A stretch of DNA of 64,000 bases from Branchiostoma floridae (taxonomy: Eukaryota; Chordata; Leptocardii; Amphioxiformes; Branchiostomatidae). Below the pieces are notes generated by a model that saw only the letters and a list, made by a program, of their open reading frames with translations, did not search any database and had not been told where the DNA came from. The stretch spans positions 5,830,949-5,894,948 of the forward strand of contig NC_049981.1 in assembly GCF_000003815.2 (NCBI RefSeq), read 5' to 3'. The position numbers and the translations under genes were made by a program. This document shows, one piece after another, positions 45,516 through 56,792 of this stretch; within the stretch, counting starts at the first letter, position 1, and each line of letters begins with the position of its first letter.

Positions 45516-46009
45516 AATATTTTTGTCAGGGTCTCAGTCCCTGTACTGTTTAGACGTTACGAAAACAAGACTGCTAAGTAAGCAAATGAATGCTATTATT
45601 TCAATTAAAAACTACCGATTTTGAATTTGCTAAATATACGCCAGCTAGCCTATAAAATTTATTGTATTACGCTATGTTTTCTTCTGTTCTGTTCTTTGTT
45701 TATGATATATCAAGCAATATACATGATTGTAATTAAGAATTATGCTACCAAACGTTTCGATAGCAACATGCAATAATTCATAATACACTGTGCAATATGA
45801 ATCGTGTGACCCTTTGCAAAACGAGAATAATTATACGTACTAATCGAAAACTTTTCACAAAATTAGGACGCATTTACATACAGACTAATTTCATTTGGTC
45901 CTAACAACTGAAGTTGTAGCAGGTGGTACAGAAACGCCTGACCATTGCAAAATAAGAAACATGTATACGTATAAACAAAAGTCATATCTAAATTTGTTTG
46001 ATACTAATC
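45516..46009. repeat. Distal flank of gene 5, diverged
   Basis: Resembles 20.7-21.4 kb (AGACTAATTTCATTTGGTCC, GCAAAATAAGAAACATG type phrases), then is cut by the MITE at 46,010. The matching promoter-distal module appears only at 51,730-52,200, suggesting the 46-51.7 kb stretch is inserted repeats. Confidence 0.45.
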
Positions 46010-46949
46010 TTAACCCTATCTAGACCAGTTTTTTTGGGGGGGATTACTGGGACCAGGGGGGGGGGGGGCTCTTTTGACCCCTCTTCGTAATTTCAAAACG
46101 GCTTGGGTTACGATCACAAAATTTAGAAATGATGATGCAATAGTGAAGTTTTATATTTTTTTGCATTTTTGGCGTCGTTATAACGTAATATGACGTAATT
46201 ATGACGCCAAAATGTCATATTGTGGGTTAAAATCGTCAAAATATGAAATTTCTGCTATACTTAAATGAATTGAACAAAACGATGACTATGAAGGTTATCT
46301 TATTAGTGTCTAAGGCTGCCAAGTCTTTTGTTGCCAATGACGACGACACTGACGTCTATATGACGTCAGAAAATGACGACATTTGTCCGCCATCTTGGAT
46401 CGACAAGCTTGAATTTTCTAAAATACGACTTTTCCACATATAACCCCAAAACCGAATAGCATTGGACTAAAAATGATCAAATGATTGTGTTTTGTAAGGA
46501 AATAAAAGATTTTGACGGTATTTCATTAAAAAAAATGTGTATTTATCGTTAAAATGACATTGTCCGCAATCTTAGATTTTGATCCATGACGTCATCAAGT
46601 TAGCATAAATTAGGAATATCTATTTAGAAATGTAACCTAAAATTACACAGGATGTTAATGATATAAATAAACAAGTTTGATCTAAAAGTATAATAATAAA
46701 ACGATGAAATCCCTTAATTCAAACTGAAATTAGTAAATTGGGGAAAATATGCCTGTGAGAAACCCGTTGCCATGGCAACACGAAAAATCACAAACTATTT
46801 TTTTTTCGCAGAATTGTTGCTAACAATATTCTAGGAAAAGTCACCAAGTTTTGTAGTCCTAGGACACGTCGTTCGCCAGTTATACGAGGTCAAAGTTGGC
46901 TCAGACACTTTTAGCCCCCCCCCCCCCACCCAGGTCTAGATAGAGTTAA
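46010..46949. mobile_element. piggyBac-like MITE 1
   Basis: TTAA plus CCCTATCTAGACCAG at the left; CAGGTCTAGATAGAG plus TTAA at the right (two mismatches). TTAA duplication and CCC-starting termini are piggyBac hallmarks. No transposase. Long C/G tracts lie just inside both ends; the interior has GACGTCA motifs, CCGCCATCTTGGAT and an RFX X-box. Confidence 0.8.
46766..46779. promoter_or_regulatory. RFX X-box palindrome in MITE 1
   Basis: GTTGCCATGGCAAC, a perfect inverted repeat matching the known RFX X-box (GTTGCC and GGCAAC half-sites). Confidence 0.6.
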
Positions 46950-47822
46950 CCCTATCCAGACTGGACCCCCCCTACGTTTTTGTCAAAACGGCTTACTGTA
47001 CGATCACCAAATTTGGAGGGGAAGTTCTGCTCATCAAGTTTTATAATTCCTAAAATTTTTATATCATTATGACGTAAGGTGACGTAATTATGACCTCATT
47101 AATTGAAATTTTGGGCTAAAACGGGGATTTCCAATAATCCCTAAATATCTCACTCGAAAAGTTACCAATAAAGGTTGCTTATTAATATTTAAGTGTTATA
47201 AGACTTCTGTTGTCAAAAGCCGACGCAACGACGTCAAAATGACGCCATAGAATGACGTCATCTGTAGTTTAGCTATTCGCCATCTTGGATTTTGATCCTT
47301 AAATTTTTCAAGCTACATTTTGTAACATATAACGCTAAAACCCCATGGAAATAGATTAAAAACGTCCACATGAATGTTTTCTGTAAGAAGATACCACGTA
47401 ATGATGAAATCTGAGTAAAAATAAGCTTGTTATACTTTAAATCATGGTATTGTCGGCCATCTTGGATTTTGACCAATTACGTCATCTCATTAGCATAATG
47501 TATGAACATTTAATTATAAATGTATAGATAAGATGTCTTAGATATTAAAGATATATGAAAAGAAGTTTACTTTAGCAAGAAAATCTTAAAATCCCATTGT
47601 TTAAACCAACATTAGTGATTTTTTTTAAAATTTGCCTTTCAGAAATCCGTTGTCATGGCAACACGAAAAATCATAAACTTACCCATTTTTTTTTAAATTG
47701 TTGCCAGCAATATTTTAGGAAAAACAAAGTTTGGTTGTTGTAGCACAAGCCGTTTGGGAGCTACAGAAGGTCAAAGTTGGCGCAGGCACTTTTACCCCCA
47801 CCCCCAGTCTTGTAAGGGTTAA
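46946..47822. mobile_element. piggyBac-like MITE 2, abutting MITE 1
   Basis: CCCTATCCAGACTG and CAGTCTTGTAAGGG termini between TTAA sites; the left TTAA is shared with MITE 1. The interior is related to MITEs 1 and 3 and to the 43.1-kb fragment. Confidence 0.8.
47649..47662. promoter_or_regulatory. X-box variant in MITE 2
   Basis: GTTGTCATGGCAAC, one base from the palindrome. Confidence 0.5.
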
Positions 47823-47877
47823 ACAAAGTTACTGATGTGCTTGGCATAAAAATTAATCCAATACTTTCCTTAAATTT

Positions 47878-48847
47878 TTAACCCTCAAACCACCGTATGG
47901 GGTCAAAGCTGACCCCAGACGTATAATAACATGTGCCATTATGACATTTCTGGTTGGAACCAAATTTCCTCCCACGAGTTTGTTTGTATATATGTCTTAT
48001 AACTTCTCATACGTTTTTACAAAGATTGGCTCATTGCTGATTAAGTTATCATAGAAAGTTTATGTATGATCCAGTGGGGTCAAAACTGACCCCAGCATTT
48101 TTTTAAACAAACTTTTAAGACCCAATCCTAAACTTCTTATTGTATGCTCATGAAATTTTCAGAGAATGATGTACATGTGCAACGAAATTATCGTAGCAAC
48201 TTTTGTGTCATTATCATTTTATATGACGACGCCATGACGTAATTTAGCTTAAATTGGCCTACATCTTGGATTTTGACTGATAACGTCATCAAATTAGCAT
48301 AAATTATGAATACTAAATCATGAAATTTACGTTAAATTTTATAAGATGTCCTGAACAAGTGTATTCAGCCAAGAAAACCTTAAAACTTGAATGTTTAAGC
48401 CAAAATTAGAAAATTGCGTAATAACTATGCCTGTCATAATTCCGTTGCCATGGCAACATAAAATATCATGAACTTTTTGAATTCACTTAAATTGCTTCCT
48501 ATTAACATTTTCTTCAAAAGGACCAAGTTTGGTGACCCTTGCATTAGCTATTCAGGGGCTATGTGGCTTTGGGATTGGTGCGGGCATAAAAAAACCTTAC
48601 CCGGTCTGAATAACATTAGTGCAAAATGTGGTCCCCATGACTTTTGCATAAAATATGATGATGAGCTAGAATTATTCTCACCTAATCATATCAAACAGTC
48701 CCACATAGATTAATGAAGCTATACTTATATAAAAATCACAAAAAGAGTCACCCAAAAATGGTGTATTTGTACAAAACGTTATGGGGTCAGTTTTGACCCC
48801 ATACGGTAATCTACGTCACAAAAGAGGTACGGTGGTTTGAGGGTTAA
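47878..48847. mobile_element. piggyBac-like MITE 3
   Basis: TTAA, then CCCTCAAACCACCGTA with its exact complement before the right TTAA. Subterminal GGGGTCAAAGCTGACCCC and GGGGTCAGTTTTGACCCC are themselves inverted repeats. Same interior motifs as MITEs 1, 2 and 4. The open frame at 48,468-48,713 resembles no transposase. Confidence 0.85.
48444..48457. promoter_or_regulatory. RFX X-box palindrome in MITE 3
   Basis: GTTGCCATGGCAAC, perfect. Confidence 0.6.
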
Positions 48848-48959
48848 TGTACATAGAGAATTTTTGGCGACGCCTGATTGGCGAGCCTAATAGTATAGTG
48901 AGCGACCATTTGCAAAGAATTCTAAAAACTGTACAGGCATCTCAGGAATTTTTTTTCCG

Positions 48960-49515
48960 CGCATCATGCCGCGCATCATGCCGGACTGAACCATTACCTC
49001 CACGGGTATGCTTTCCAGACGTGTGCACAGCAGTGTATTCTCGCGAGGCGATTTTCGATTGATCGCCGTGCAAAATTGAGAAAAGCCTAGGACTTCAGAC
49101 GTACCAGAATTGTAGTATGTAGTATGGTGGTCATGGAAATGTAAACATTTGAAACAGGGGATAAAGGATGGTTGAAATATGTTCCTCGGAAAATGACCCG
49201 TGAGTCGTGGAAATCACTTCCGGGTTTTGCCGCGCATCATACCGGACTGAACCATTACCTCCACGGGTATGCTTTCCAGTACCAGGTACCAGGGCACATA
49301 TACGTGTGCACAGCAGTGTATTCTCGCGAGGCGATTTTCGATTGATCGCCGTGCAAAATTGAGAAAAGCCTAGTACTTCAGACGTACCAGAATTGTAGTA
49401 TGTAGTATGGTGGTCATGGAAATGTAAACATTTGAAACAGGGGATAAAGGATGGTTGAAATATGTTCCTCGGAAAATGACCCGTGAGTCGTGGAAATCAC
49501 TTCCGGGTTCGTTCG
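48960..49515. repeat. Tandem duplication of about 260-280 bp
   Basis: Two copies of a segment from GCCGCGCATCAT through TTTTCGATTGATCGCC to AAATCACTTCCGGGTT, nearly identical. The second copy has 22 extra bases (ACCAGGTACCAGGGCACATA). A diverged relative lies at about 20,390-20,590. Confidence 0.85.
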
Positions 49516-49654
49516 TTTGGAGTTTGGAAAGTTTGGTGCGGCCTTCTTCATCTTTGTTTCAAAAATGCAAACTAATGTGTGAAACAAGCATTGTTTGAGC
49601 TTAAATGATGCATAACATGTGGGGTTGTGAGATAGCGATGTGATAGTTAACATC

Positions 49655-50505
49655 GCCATTAAAGAACGTTATATTTTGGGTAGCGTTTGTATGTGTGTCT
49701 GTTTGTAGAAGACCACCATAACTCTAGAACGCCTGGATGGATTGTATTGATATTCGGTATGTGGGTAGGTCTTGTTGAGACCTGGAAACGATTAGATTTT
49801 GGGTCCCCTAGCGGCCTGTTACGGTACTGCAGCGGAACTTCCTGGTTTGATATCTCGAGTTCTGGACATGTCGCGGCTATGAATTTTAAGTTGTAGACAG
49901 CTTTTGATGCCGTGAGTAAGTGGTATAGGTTTGGGCCCCCTAGCGGCTTGTTTTGGAACTGCAGGACAGGTGTAGTGTCAGACTTTGAAAGGGAATAACT
50001 CAAGAAGGGGTTGACGGATTGTTATGATTTTTAGTATGTGGATAGGTTACGTGATGCTTCATATAATTCTATATCAATTATGCAGATTGGAAGCTAATTT
50101 GCATAATTGATTGGAAAATCGTCTAAACATGCTCAGTTCAATTATAGGACCATTGCAACATGTGACCTTTGTAACTTAAAAAGAGAATATTGATAGATAT
50201 ATATTGTGCAAAATAAAGATCTAATTTGCATAATTAATGAGAAAATGCTTTCATGTCATTGTGGTAAATGGCGGGAATTTCATACTTTTAGCATTTGGAA
50301 GTTATGTACAGGTGAACATCGTTGTATATTGATTATGCAAATGAGGTCCTTATTTGCATAAATTATCAGAAAATGCTACAAAATCCTCCTTTCTTAACAT
50401 ATATTGCGCACGTCTGTTTGGTGAAGGAGATGATCAAGTTATATAATTTATGCAAATGAGAGCCTTATTTGCATAATTAATGACGAAGGTATGGGGTCGT
50501 GGAAC
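49655..50505 (+). mobile_element. Interspersed repeat E, plus copy
   Basis: Inverse of 16,345-17,243: TTTTGGGTAGCGTTTGTATG at the start and GGGGTCGTGGAACTCTAG at the end. Same interior order (CCCCTAGCGGCCTGTTACGG, then CCCCCTAGCGGCTTGTT). Confidence 0.65.
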
Positions 50506-51360
50506 TCTAGTTCAACATGTGTGACTTGCTCTAAGTGGTGCGCCGCATCCGGACCATGAAAAACGGCCGTATCTAGAGGCGTAAGTGCGCGTATGACTCT
50601 ACATCAGTTATCAATTCATAGCCGCGTAATAGGACACTCGGTCAAACATATAGCATATGCAATTTAAAAATAGAGAAATATAGATAGACATAAAATGATA
50701 CAAATTGTTATCTAATTTGCATAATCATTGAGAAATTGTTATAATATTAAAGTGGTTGATGATGATAATTTCATTCTTGCAACATTTGGCAACTACGATA
50801 TTTGAACGTTATTAGACATACATCAAGTAAATTAGGGTCTCATTTACATAAATTATTAGAAAATACTACAATAGCTTTCTTTGCTAAGACTTTGATATTT
50901 CTAGCATATTGTTATTTAGCTAGAGAAGATGATCAACTGATGATATGATTTATGTAAATGAAGGTCTGATTTGTAAAATTGATGAGAAGCATTCACATTA
51001 TTAGTTCACCCTTCACTCACAAGAGAACCCCTTTTGACAGCAATCCTCTCTAAACATTAATCGCCAGGCGAATGGAATACGACTATTAAAACCCATTGAT
51101 AACAACAATCCTTGATATTTATAAACAATAAAACCGTCGCCATGGCAATAATTTTAATTGCCACACTTTTTACGCTTCGTAACATATTTGCGATAACCCG
51201 TTCGGAGCACCTATATCGAACGTTATCGAGGCCCAGGTGTGGCATAGAGCTAAAAAGAGGCTTTTCAATGTATCTTTTGAAATATCTTTTTAACTGCCGC
51301 TAGTTCTTTTTATTTAACGCAAAAAAGGCAATGAAACCTGATGCGCGACATAAAATACAT
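50506..51360. other. AT-rich spacer
   Basis: Several TTTGCATAA-like phrases suggest decayed relatives of element E to about 51,000. No gene seen. Confidence 0.4.
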
Positions 51361-51722
51361 AGCCGGTGCGACTATACACGAAAAACGTATTTACTTGTAA
51401 ATTACATAGACGTTGTTTTCCTGTCTAGTCGGGGCAATCACATTGGTCTATACGATATTTGCGTATCCGTTGCATGGAGATACCTTTTCCTCCGGTTTTC
51501 TGCACGTCCCTGGCTTCCCCGGAGTCTTGCCTACTGCGCCGTAGTGTTCGCCATCTTCAAAAACCACTGATTACTCCACAACGCGAACGCTACGGCGCAG
51601 TAGGCAAGACTCCAGGGTGGTCATGTCGAATACAACCAATGTGATCCGCCCGACTAGACAGAAAAACAACGTCTATTTAATTTACAAGTAAATACGTTTT
51701 TCGCGTATAGTCGCACCGGCTA
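51361..51722. mobile_element. Foldback element, 362 bp
   Basis: Arms of well over 100 bp: AGCCGGTGCGACTATACACG opens the left arm and its near-complement closes the right. Pairing continues through AACGTATTTACTTGTAAATT, GTCTAGTCGGG and GTCTTGCCTACTGCGCCGTA. Flanks TAAAATAC and CAAAATAC may be an imperfect 8-bp duplication, as in hAT elements. Confidence 0.8.
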
Positions 51723-52006
51723 CAAAATACGATGCAGTATTGTCCATCTATACAATTTTCAAGATAATAATATGCCATTTAAGGCAAGCTGGATGCGGAA
51801 ACGATTACTACGTCACGACGTGCACAAATACTTACTGCATGCGGGTAGGTAACACGGTTATTTTGAGCTCTTTTGCCTAGCTTTATATGAGAAAACGTTT
51901 TTTTTTTAAATTGAGATTTGTATAAAATACTTTTGAATGCTGTCGAAGAAGCCAATGCTTTAGACCGCCTGACGCCATTTATGTCTTTTTCCTTTTTGCC
52001 CTTGAT

Positions 52007-52200
52007 GACACGTGTCTGTATAGTATGTTAGCTACGTCAGAGCGAGAGAAAGGACACTGTCTAGAGACACAGATATTTGATAACTGTAGGGGGCGCAGGT
52101 TACTTTGGTTATTGCAAGGAACTGATATTACGTTGTTTGCTGCAGTGGCCTATTCCTATATCTTTCACTCTTTATATACGGCAGACTATTACTTCTTTGA
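52007..52200. promoter_or_regulatory. Distal module, orphan or gene 5
   Basis: GACACGTGTC, AGAGACACAGATATTTGATA, ATTGCAAGGAACTGATATTA, then CTTTATATACGG. It is an empty site for the LINE found at 33,177. Confidence 0.45.
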
Positions 52201-52304
52201 TGACCTAATAAGATAATCACATAACAGAGATCTCACTGTTGTGTTGTATAATAGTAGCCAACAAATGTGCATTGTTCAAACACTGACAATAATTTCACTT
52301 TCAC

Positions 52305-52310
52305 TTTATT
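52305..52310 (-). terminator. Candidate polyadenylation signal, receptor gene 6
   Basis: AATAAA on minus in the ACTGACAATAATTTCAC block, about 1.8 kb downstream of the stop codon. Confidence 0.45.
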
Positions 52311-54095
52311 TGTTCATCAGAACATTGCAGAACACTCAAGGTCATTGAGTTTTTCACGTAAGCCTGCAGATCAACACATAACATACAGATTGGAACATTT
52401 AAAAAGAACATAGAGAAATTAAATCTAAATCCTTAAATGAACAATCGTTCCTGCTACCAACCTATTAGTACACAGATAGCGATATCATCAAAGCACCGCA
52501 TGATAACAATCTAATACGCCCTTTTATACACCGTACTTCCTATTGTGTTGTGTACATGTGTGCATATGTCTTCATTTTCTAATAGTTAGAAGAACATCCT
52601 AGTCCAATAAAATGATTATTCCTGTAACAAAATTGTATCTTTTATTTATTTATTTGCCATGATCATCGGTCGACGTGATCGCACATGTTTTCACACGGCG
52701 GGGTTATACCGCCCTTTAGAATGTGAGAAGTATTAATTTATAAAAAAATTTGAATATTAAGAGATCTTTTCCAATCTCCATATTATCACACTAAGACAAT
52801 TATGTCAAAATACAAAATTAAGAAACACATGCTTATTAAACAACATATACAGCAAAAAATTATAAGTTACGTTTATGAAATTTTCATGTGCAAGATAACT
52901 CTTCCTTACAGACTAAAATGTTGCTACAAAGTAATTAATAAGATGAGTTAAAAGTTGTTATTTATCTCAATGAGAGTTAGTAGCATGAAATCCACAAACC
53001 TAAAACATGCATTTTACAATAATTATATTACTTACGACTTCTGTTTCATTCTGAAAAAAAGGTGACTGAAAAAAAGTCAATCAATTTTAACATGTATATG
53101 TTTTACTTTTAAAACATTTACAAAATGGTGAGTTTAGTTATAGCCCATTTGGTGACAGTAAAAACTCTTTATTTACAATTATTATAAAACATATATATGT
53201 TTCACTTTTAGAATTTACAAAATCGTGAGTTTAGTTATAGTCCACATGTATACATCCGATCCCTATTGTCTGCATCTATATAAATATCATTGGTTGACCA
53301 TTGGTCCATCAAAATGGGCTATTAATGCATAACACCCATCCTATTTGCATGGATGTGTACATTACCATCGTCAAAGGCCATTGAGCAAGTTACATGTTGC
53401 AGAAAGAAAGAAATAATTTATAATGCAGTTACATCTATTCTAAAATTAATCATAAATATTTCCAACATTTGCACAACTATAAGTTTTGAAATAAGAAATA
53501 ACATTTAGATAATTCCAAACCATTATATACTTAAACATATTGTTGCAAAGTATTACAAATACATTTGTAGACAATTACAATGACCATATTTACTATGACT
53601 TGGTATAAACTAAATGATAAGGTGTTGCCGAGTACACAACAGCATCGTTCCAACGACAGGATACAACCATGTGCAATATGAACGTTGGTTTCGTTGTGAA
53701 ACATGTTGTAGAAGTTGACTAATGTACCTTAAGTTAATTAAGGTGACAAACATGTCAATTTGGTAAAGAAAACAATAAAGGTTTAGGGAAGTTCTTAACA
53801 GAAGTCCTCAATTTCCTTATAACCTGGTTTTGCAATGGCCCCCATCTCAGTTTCTTCGATCGTAGAAATAATATGTGTACACCTCAGTATAATTCATTAA
53901 GTACATGGCCCTTTTAAGGACATTAAAATGGCCTGGATACCCACAAAAGGCCTCTTAGAAACAGAATCCGTCTCTGCTATTTTACGAGAAAAAACTCTTT
54001 TAATGATAAAATATTCAGATAGTTACTGACCTCAGAAGGTTTAAAACAGATAGAAGCCGCTGGAGGCATTGTCATTGCTACACAGCGCTGTTTTC
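52311..54095 (-). other. 3' UTR-like flank of receptor gene 6
   Basis: AT-rich; related to the flanks at 21.9-22.8 and 34.4-35.8 kb but not to that of gene 2. Contains two direct copies of ATATATGTTTCACTTTTAGAA-like sequence (about 53,095 and 53,190). Confidence 0.45.
52632..52722 (-). mobile_element. Retroelement 3' scrap
   Basis: On minus GGGCGGTATAACCCCGCCGT runs to an (AAAT)n tail (TTTATTTATTTATTT on plus). It interrupts the flank relative to paralogs at 34.6 and 57.0 kb. Class unknown. Confidence 0.5.
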
Positions 54096-55400
54096 TTAGT
54101 TCTGTGCTGCATTATACAACGAGTTCACTATGGGTGGTATCATTTGACTCGGATTCCTCGGTTGCAGTGTCCCTACATTTGGGTTAACGTTGTATGCGGT
54201 GTTTTGTATGGGTGGTATTATTTGGCCTATCTGATTCAGACCTTGTTGGGTACTAGCGTTGCAAATGGAGAAGGAGGTGTTGTTCTGTACACTAGCAGTT
54301 GGTCTGATGTGATGCATCATGATGTTGTTTTGAGCAGCATCTGTATTTTGATCTGAACTATTAGCTCTAAACAATATGATAATCTTGACTGTTATAACAA
54401 CGATAAAAATAAATCCCGAAAAAATGGTGACGGATATAATAGAGATTTGTAAGATACTGAGCTTAAATGTACTGTCCGTTTGTGGGAATTTTGTCGATTT
54501 CGTTGTAGAAATGTTGTTTTGCCAATGCACAGCTTCCAAAGAGACAAGAGCCGAGTGTGAAAATGTGGCTGACTGGGTCACCCATGCATTTCTGTCAACC
54601 GTGTCATCTACAGACAGTGTTCCTATGTGTTGGTCAACCACATCACCAACAGAAAACGACTGATTCGTTGATAATTTAGTCGTTAAATGCGTTGGAGTCC
54701 ATGCTACTGTCTTATCGGTTTGTTTTGTCAAGCAGGATGTCAGGCTAACATCAGCATCTGCTAAGGGCACTCCTTCCAAGTGCTTTGGACTCGCACACTG
54801 CAGATTATCGTACATAGACGGAAGATAGCCAAAAACGCATGCCTCACACTCCTGGCAGCAAGTTGTGCAAATGTTGACACACCTTAACTTCTTGATTAAC
54901 CACAGCAAACCGCAGCCACAGTCGAAAGGGTTATCGCCGATGAGCAAGGTATTTAGGAAGGGGATTCCCAGATCTTCATCCGAGACGGTTGCAAGTCTGT
55001 TACTCGTCAGATCCACCAAACTCAGGTTTGACAGATGTTCAATGACGGCGCCCAAATTCACGTGTGTCAGTTTGTTCCTAGAAAGGTCTAAATACGCCAA
55101 CGCCGGCAGAGAGCGGAGTTCCAGCCACTCAATAGATTTGATATTGTCGTATCTCAGGCTAAGGGAAACGAGTTTTTGTAGTGGTGGAAAATATGCAAGA
55201 TGCCTCAGAATGCTGTTCGAGATATGGAGGTGGGTTGTATGCACCGGCAGTCCTTTGGGCAACGCAGTAAACGGACTTGAGTAGCAATTGATCGAAGATG
55301 TGCTTGCCGGATTACAACAACCAGTCGGCAGGGCATAGCCCCTCGTGCAGAAAAATAACCAACAAAAAATTATCTGAATAAACTGACAGTACGTCTTCAT
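54096..55400 (-). CDS. LRR transmembrane receptor, gene 6 (hybrid)
   Basis: Single exon, 434 residues from MKTYCQF. Domains as in gene 2: signal peptide 1-23, LRRNT, about four LRRs, LRRCT with CTTCCQECEAC, stalk, membrane helix (ILQISIISVTIFSGFIFIVV), tail with NTAY and NSLY. Ectodomain and 5' flank are almost gene 2, but the tail end carries GTLQPRNPSQMIPP as in gene 1 and its 3' flank is not gene 2's. The switch lies around the stalk/helix (near 54,530). Four tail residues present in gene 2 (DTCF) are missing. The simplest reading is a hybrid made by unequal exchange or gene conversion. Confidence 0.85.
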   Translation of the reverse strand: MKTYCQFIQIIFCWLFFCTRGYALPTGCCNPASTSSINCYSSPFTALPKGLPVHTTHLHISNSILRHLAYFPPLQKLVSLSLRYDNIKSIEWLELRSLPALAYLDLSRNKLTHVNLGAVIEHLSNLSLVDLTSNRLATVSDEDLGIPFLNTLLIGDNPFDCGCGLLWLIKKLRCVNICTTCCQECEACVFGYLPSMYDNLQCASPKHLEGVPLADADVSLTSCLTKQTDKTVAWTPTHLTTKLSTNQSFSVGDVVDQHIGTLSVDDTVDRNAWVTQSATFSHSALVSLEAVHWQNNISTTKSTKFPQTDSTFKLSILQISIISVTIFSGFIFIVVITVKIIILFRANSSDQNTDAAQNNIMMHHIRPTASVQNNTSFSICNASTQQGLNQIGQIIPPIQNTAYNVNPNVGTLQPRNPSQMIPPIVNSLYNAAQN

Positions 55401-55823
55401 TATTGTGTGGAAACGGAAACCAGCACTGACAACCTGAGATGACAAGATAGTTTCCTGGTTTTAGTTATCGAGTTAGAATCTAAATGTTCAGGGATCGAAT
55501 CGGTATTGCGGAGGGCAAGTCAAACCTTCCCCCACTGTACGCGGGTAAAATGAGTACTTAGCTTTGGGTAGTCACGTCTTCTCGCACTGGACGTAAAGCC
55601 GGAGGTCTTCTCAATGAAGGAAGCCACAAGTCATTTGTCTCTAAACCTGTTGTCTTTGTTGCTAATATTCAATGTTGCTGTCTCCTCTCGATAAAAACAT
55701 ACGATCCCCTTCCATACAATTTCTCGCAAAGTAACATATAGACAAAGGATGCCTATTTATGTGTCTTCCTGGTTGTATGACAAGACAAAGGGGTTTTATG
55801 ATTATTCATTTTTTGGAAACAAA

Positions 55824-55860
55824 TGTGCACGTGTTTTGAAATATTCATTTTTCAATGGCC
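55824..55860 (-). promoter_or_regulatory. Conserved upstream module, gene 6
   Basis: GCACGTGTTTTGAAATATTC plus TTTTTCAATGGCC, about 435 bp upstream of the start codon. Confidence 0.5.
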
Positions 55861-56029
55861 TCGTTATAGCAAAGATAGAATCAAACTTAAACAAAGTTGT
55901 AAGAAACAGACATAATCTATGTTTACAGCTTTTCATATTAGTATATTATTTCAATTTTCAAGATAGTAAAATGTCATACAAATGAATACAAGCTGAATAC
56001 AATGAATCCTACACCACGACGTGCAAAAA

Positions 56030-56285
56030 AAGGTGCACTCCCACTGCACTTGTGTCAAGCTTGCGTCACTGCGGGGTTCGAAATAAACTCAACGTATTTC
56101 AGAGATAAGGAACGGACTTCTTTCTTTCTGTGTAATTTGTCGTCTTCTTAGTCATGCTTGTTCGTATTACGAAGTATCTAAATTATAAAAAAAAAGATGG
56201 GAGAAAATAAGAGAAAACAGTGACGCTGTGAACGAACCCCGCAGTAACGCAAGCTTGACACAAGTGCGGTGGGAGCGCACCTTTA
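56030..56285. mobile_element. 256-bp foldback MITE, block copy 2
   Basis: Counterpart of 32,655-32,910 with the same ends (AAGGTGCACTCCCACTGCAC, GGTGGGAGCGCACCTT). Confidence 0.85.
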
Positions 56286-56475
56286 TCTAGATTAACTGAA
56301 TTCGATGAATATAGGTAGGTAACGCCGTGATTTGAGCTCTTTTCCCTAACGTAATGCGAGAAAAAAACGTTTTGTGAAGAAACTTGCTCGGATGATTGAC
56401 AATGTGAAGTATTTCAAAGTAGGCCAACGATTCAGACTACCTGTCCCCCTTTCATGCATTTTTTTTTTCATTAAT

Positions 56476-56720
56476 GACACGTGTCTCTGAATTATGTTAG
56501 CTACGTCAGAGCGACTGAAATGATATTGTCTAGAGATACAGATATTTGATAATTGCAGGGGACTCATGTTACTTTGGTTATTGCAAGGAACAGATATTAC
56601 GTTGGTTGCTGTACTACCTTATTCCTACATCTTTCTCTCTTTATAAATGGCGTGGCTTTAACAGTAGAATGTTTTTCATTGATGACCTGATAAAACTTAT
56701 CAATCAAATACGAATAGAGA
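56476..56720. promoter_or_regulatory. Distal module upstream of gene 6
   Basis: Intact version of the module split at 33,177: GACACGTGTC, AGATATTTGATAATTGCAGG, ATTGCAAGGAACAGATATTA and CTTTATAAATGGCG in uninterrupted order. Confidence 0.45.
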
Positions 56721-56786
56721 TATCACTGTAAGAGAATAGCCGACAGATGCGAATTGTCCAAACACTGACAATAATTTCACATACAC

Positions 56787-56792
56787 TTTATT
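56787..56792 (-). terminator. Candidate polyadenylation signal, pseudogene 7
   Basis: AATAAA on minus, counterpart of 34,395. Confidence 0.4.

Noticed and set aside
48468-48713. 81-codon frame in MITE 3 as a transposase remnant
   Set aside because: No DDE or piggyBac-like motif, and not kept in sister elements.
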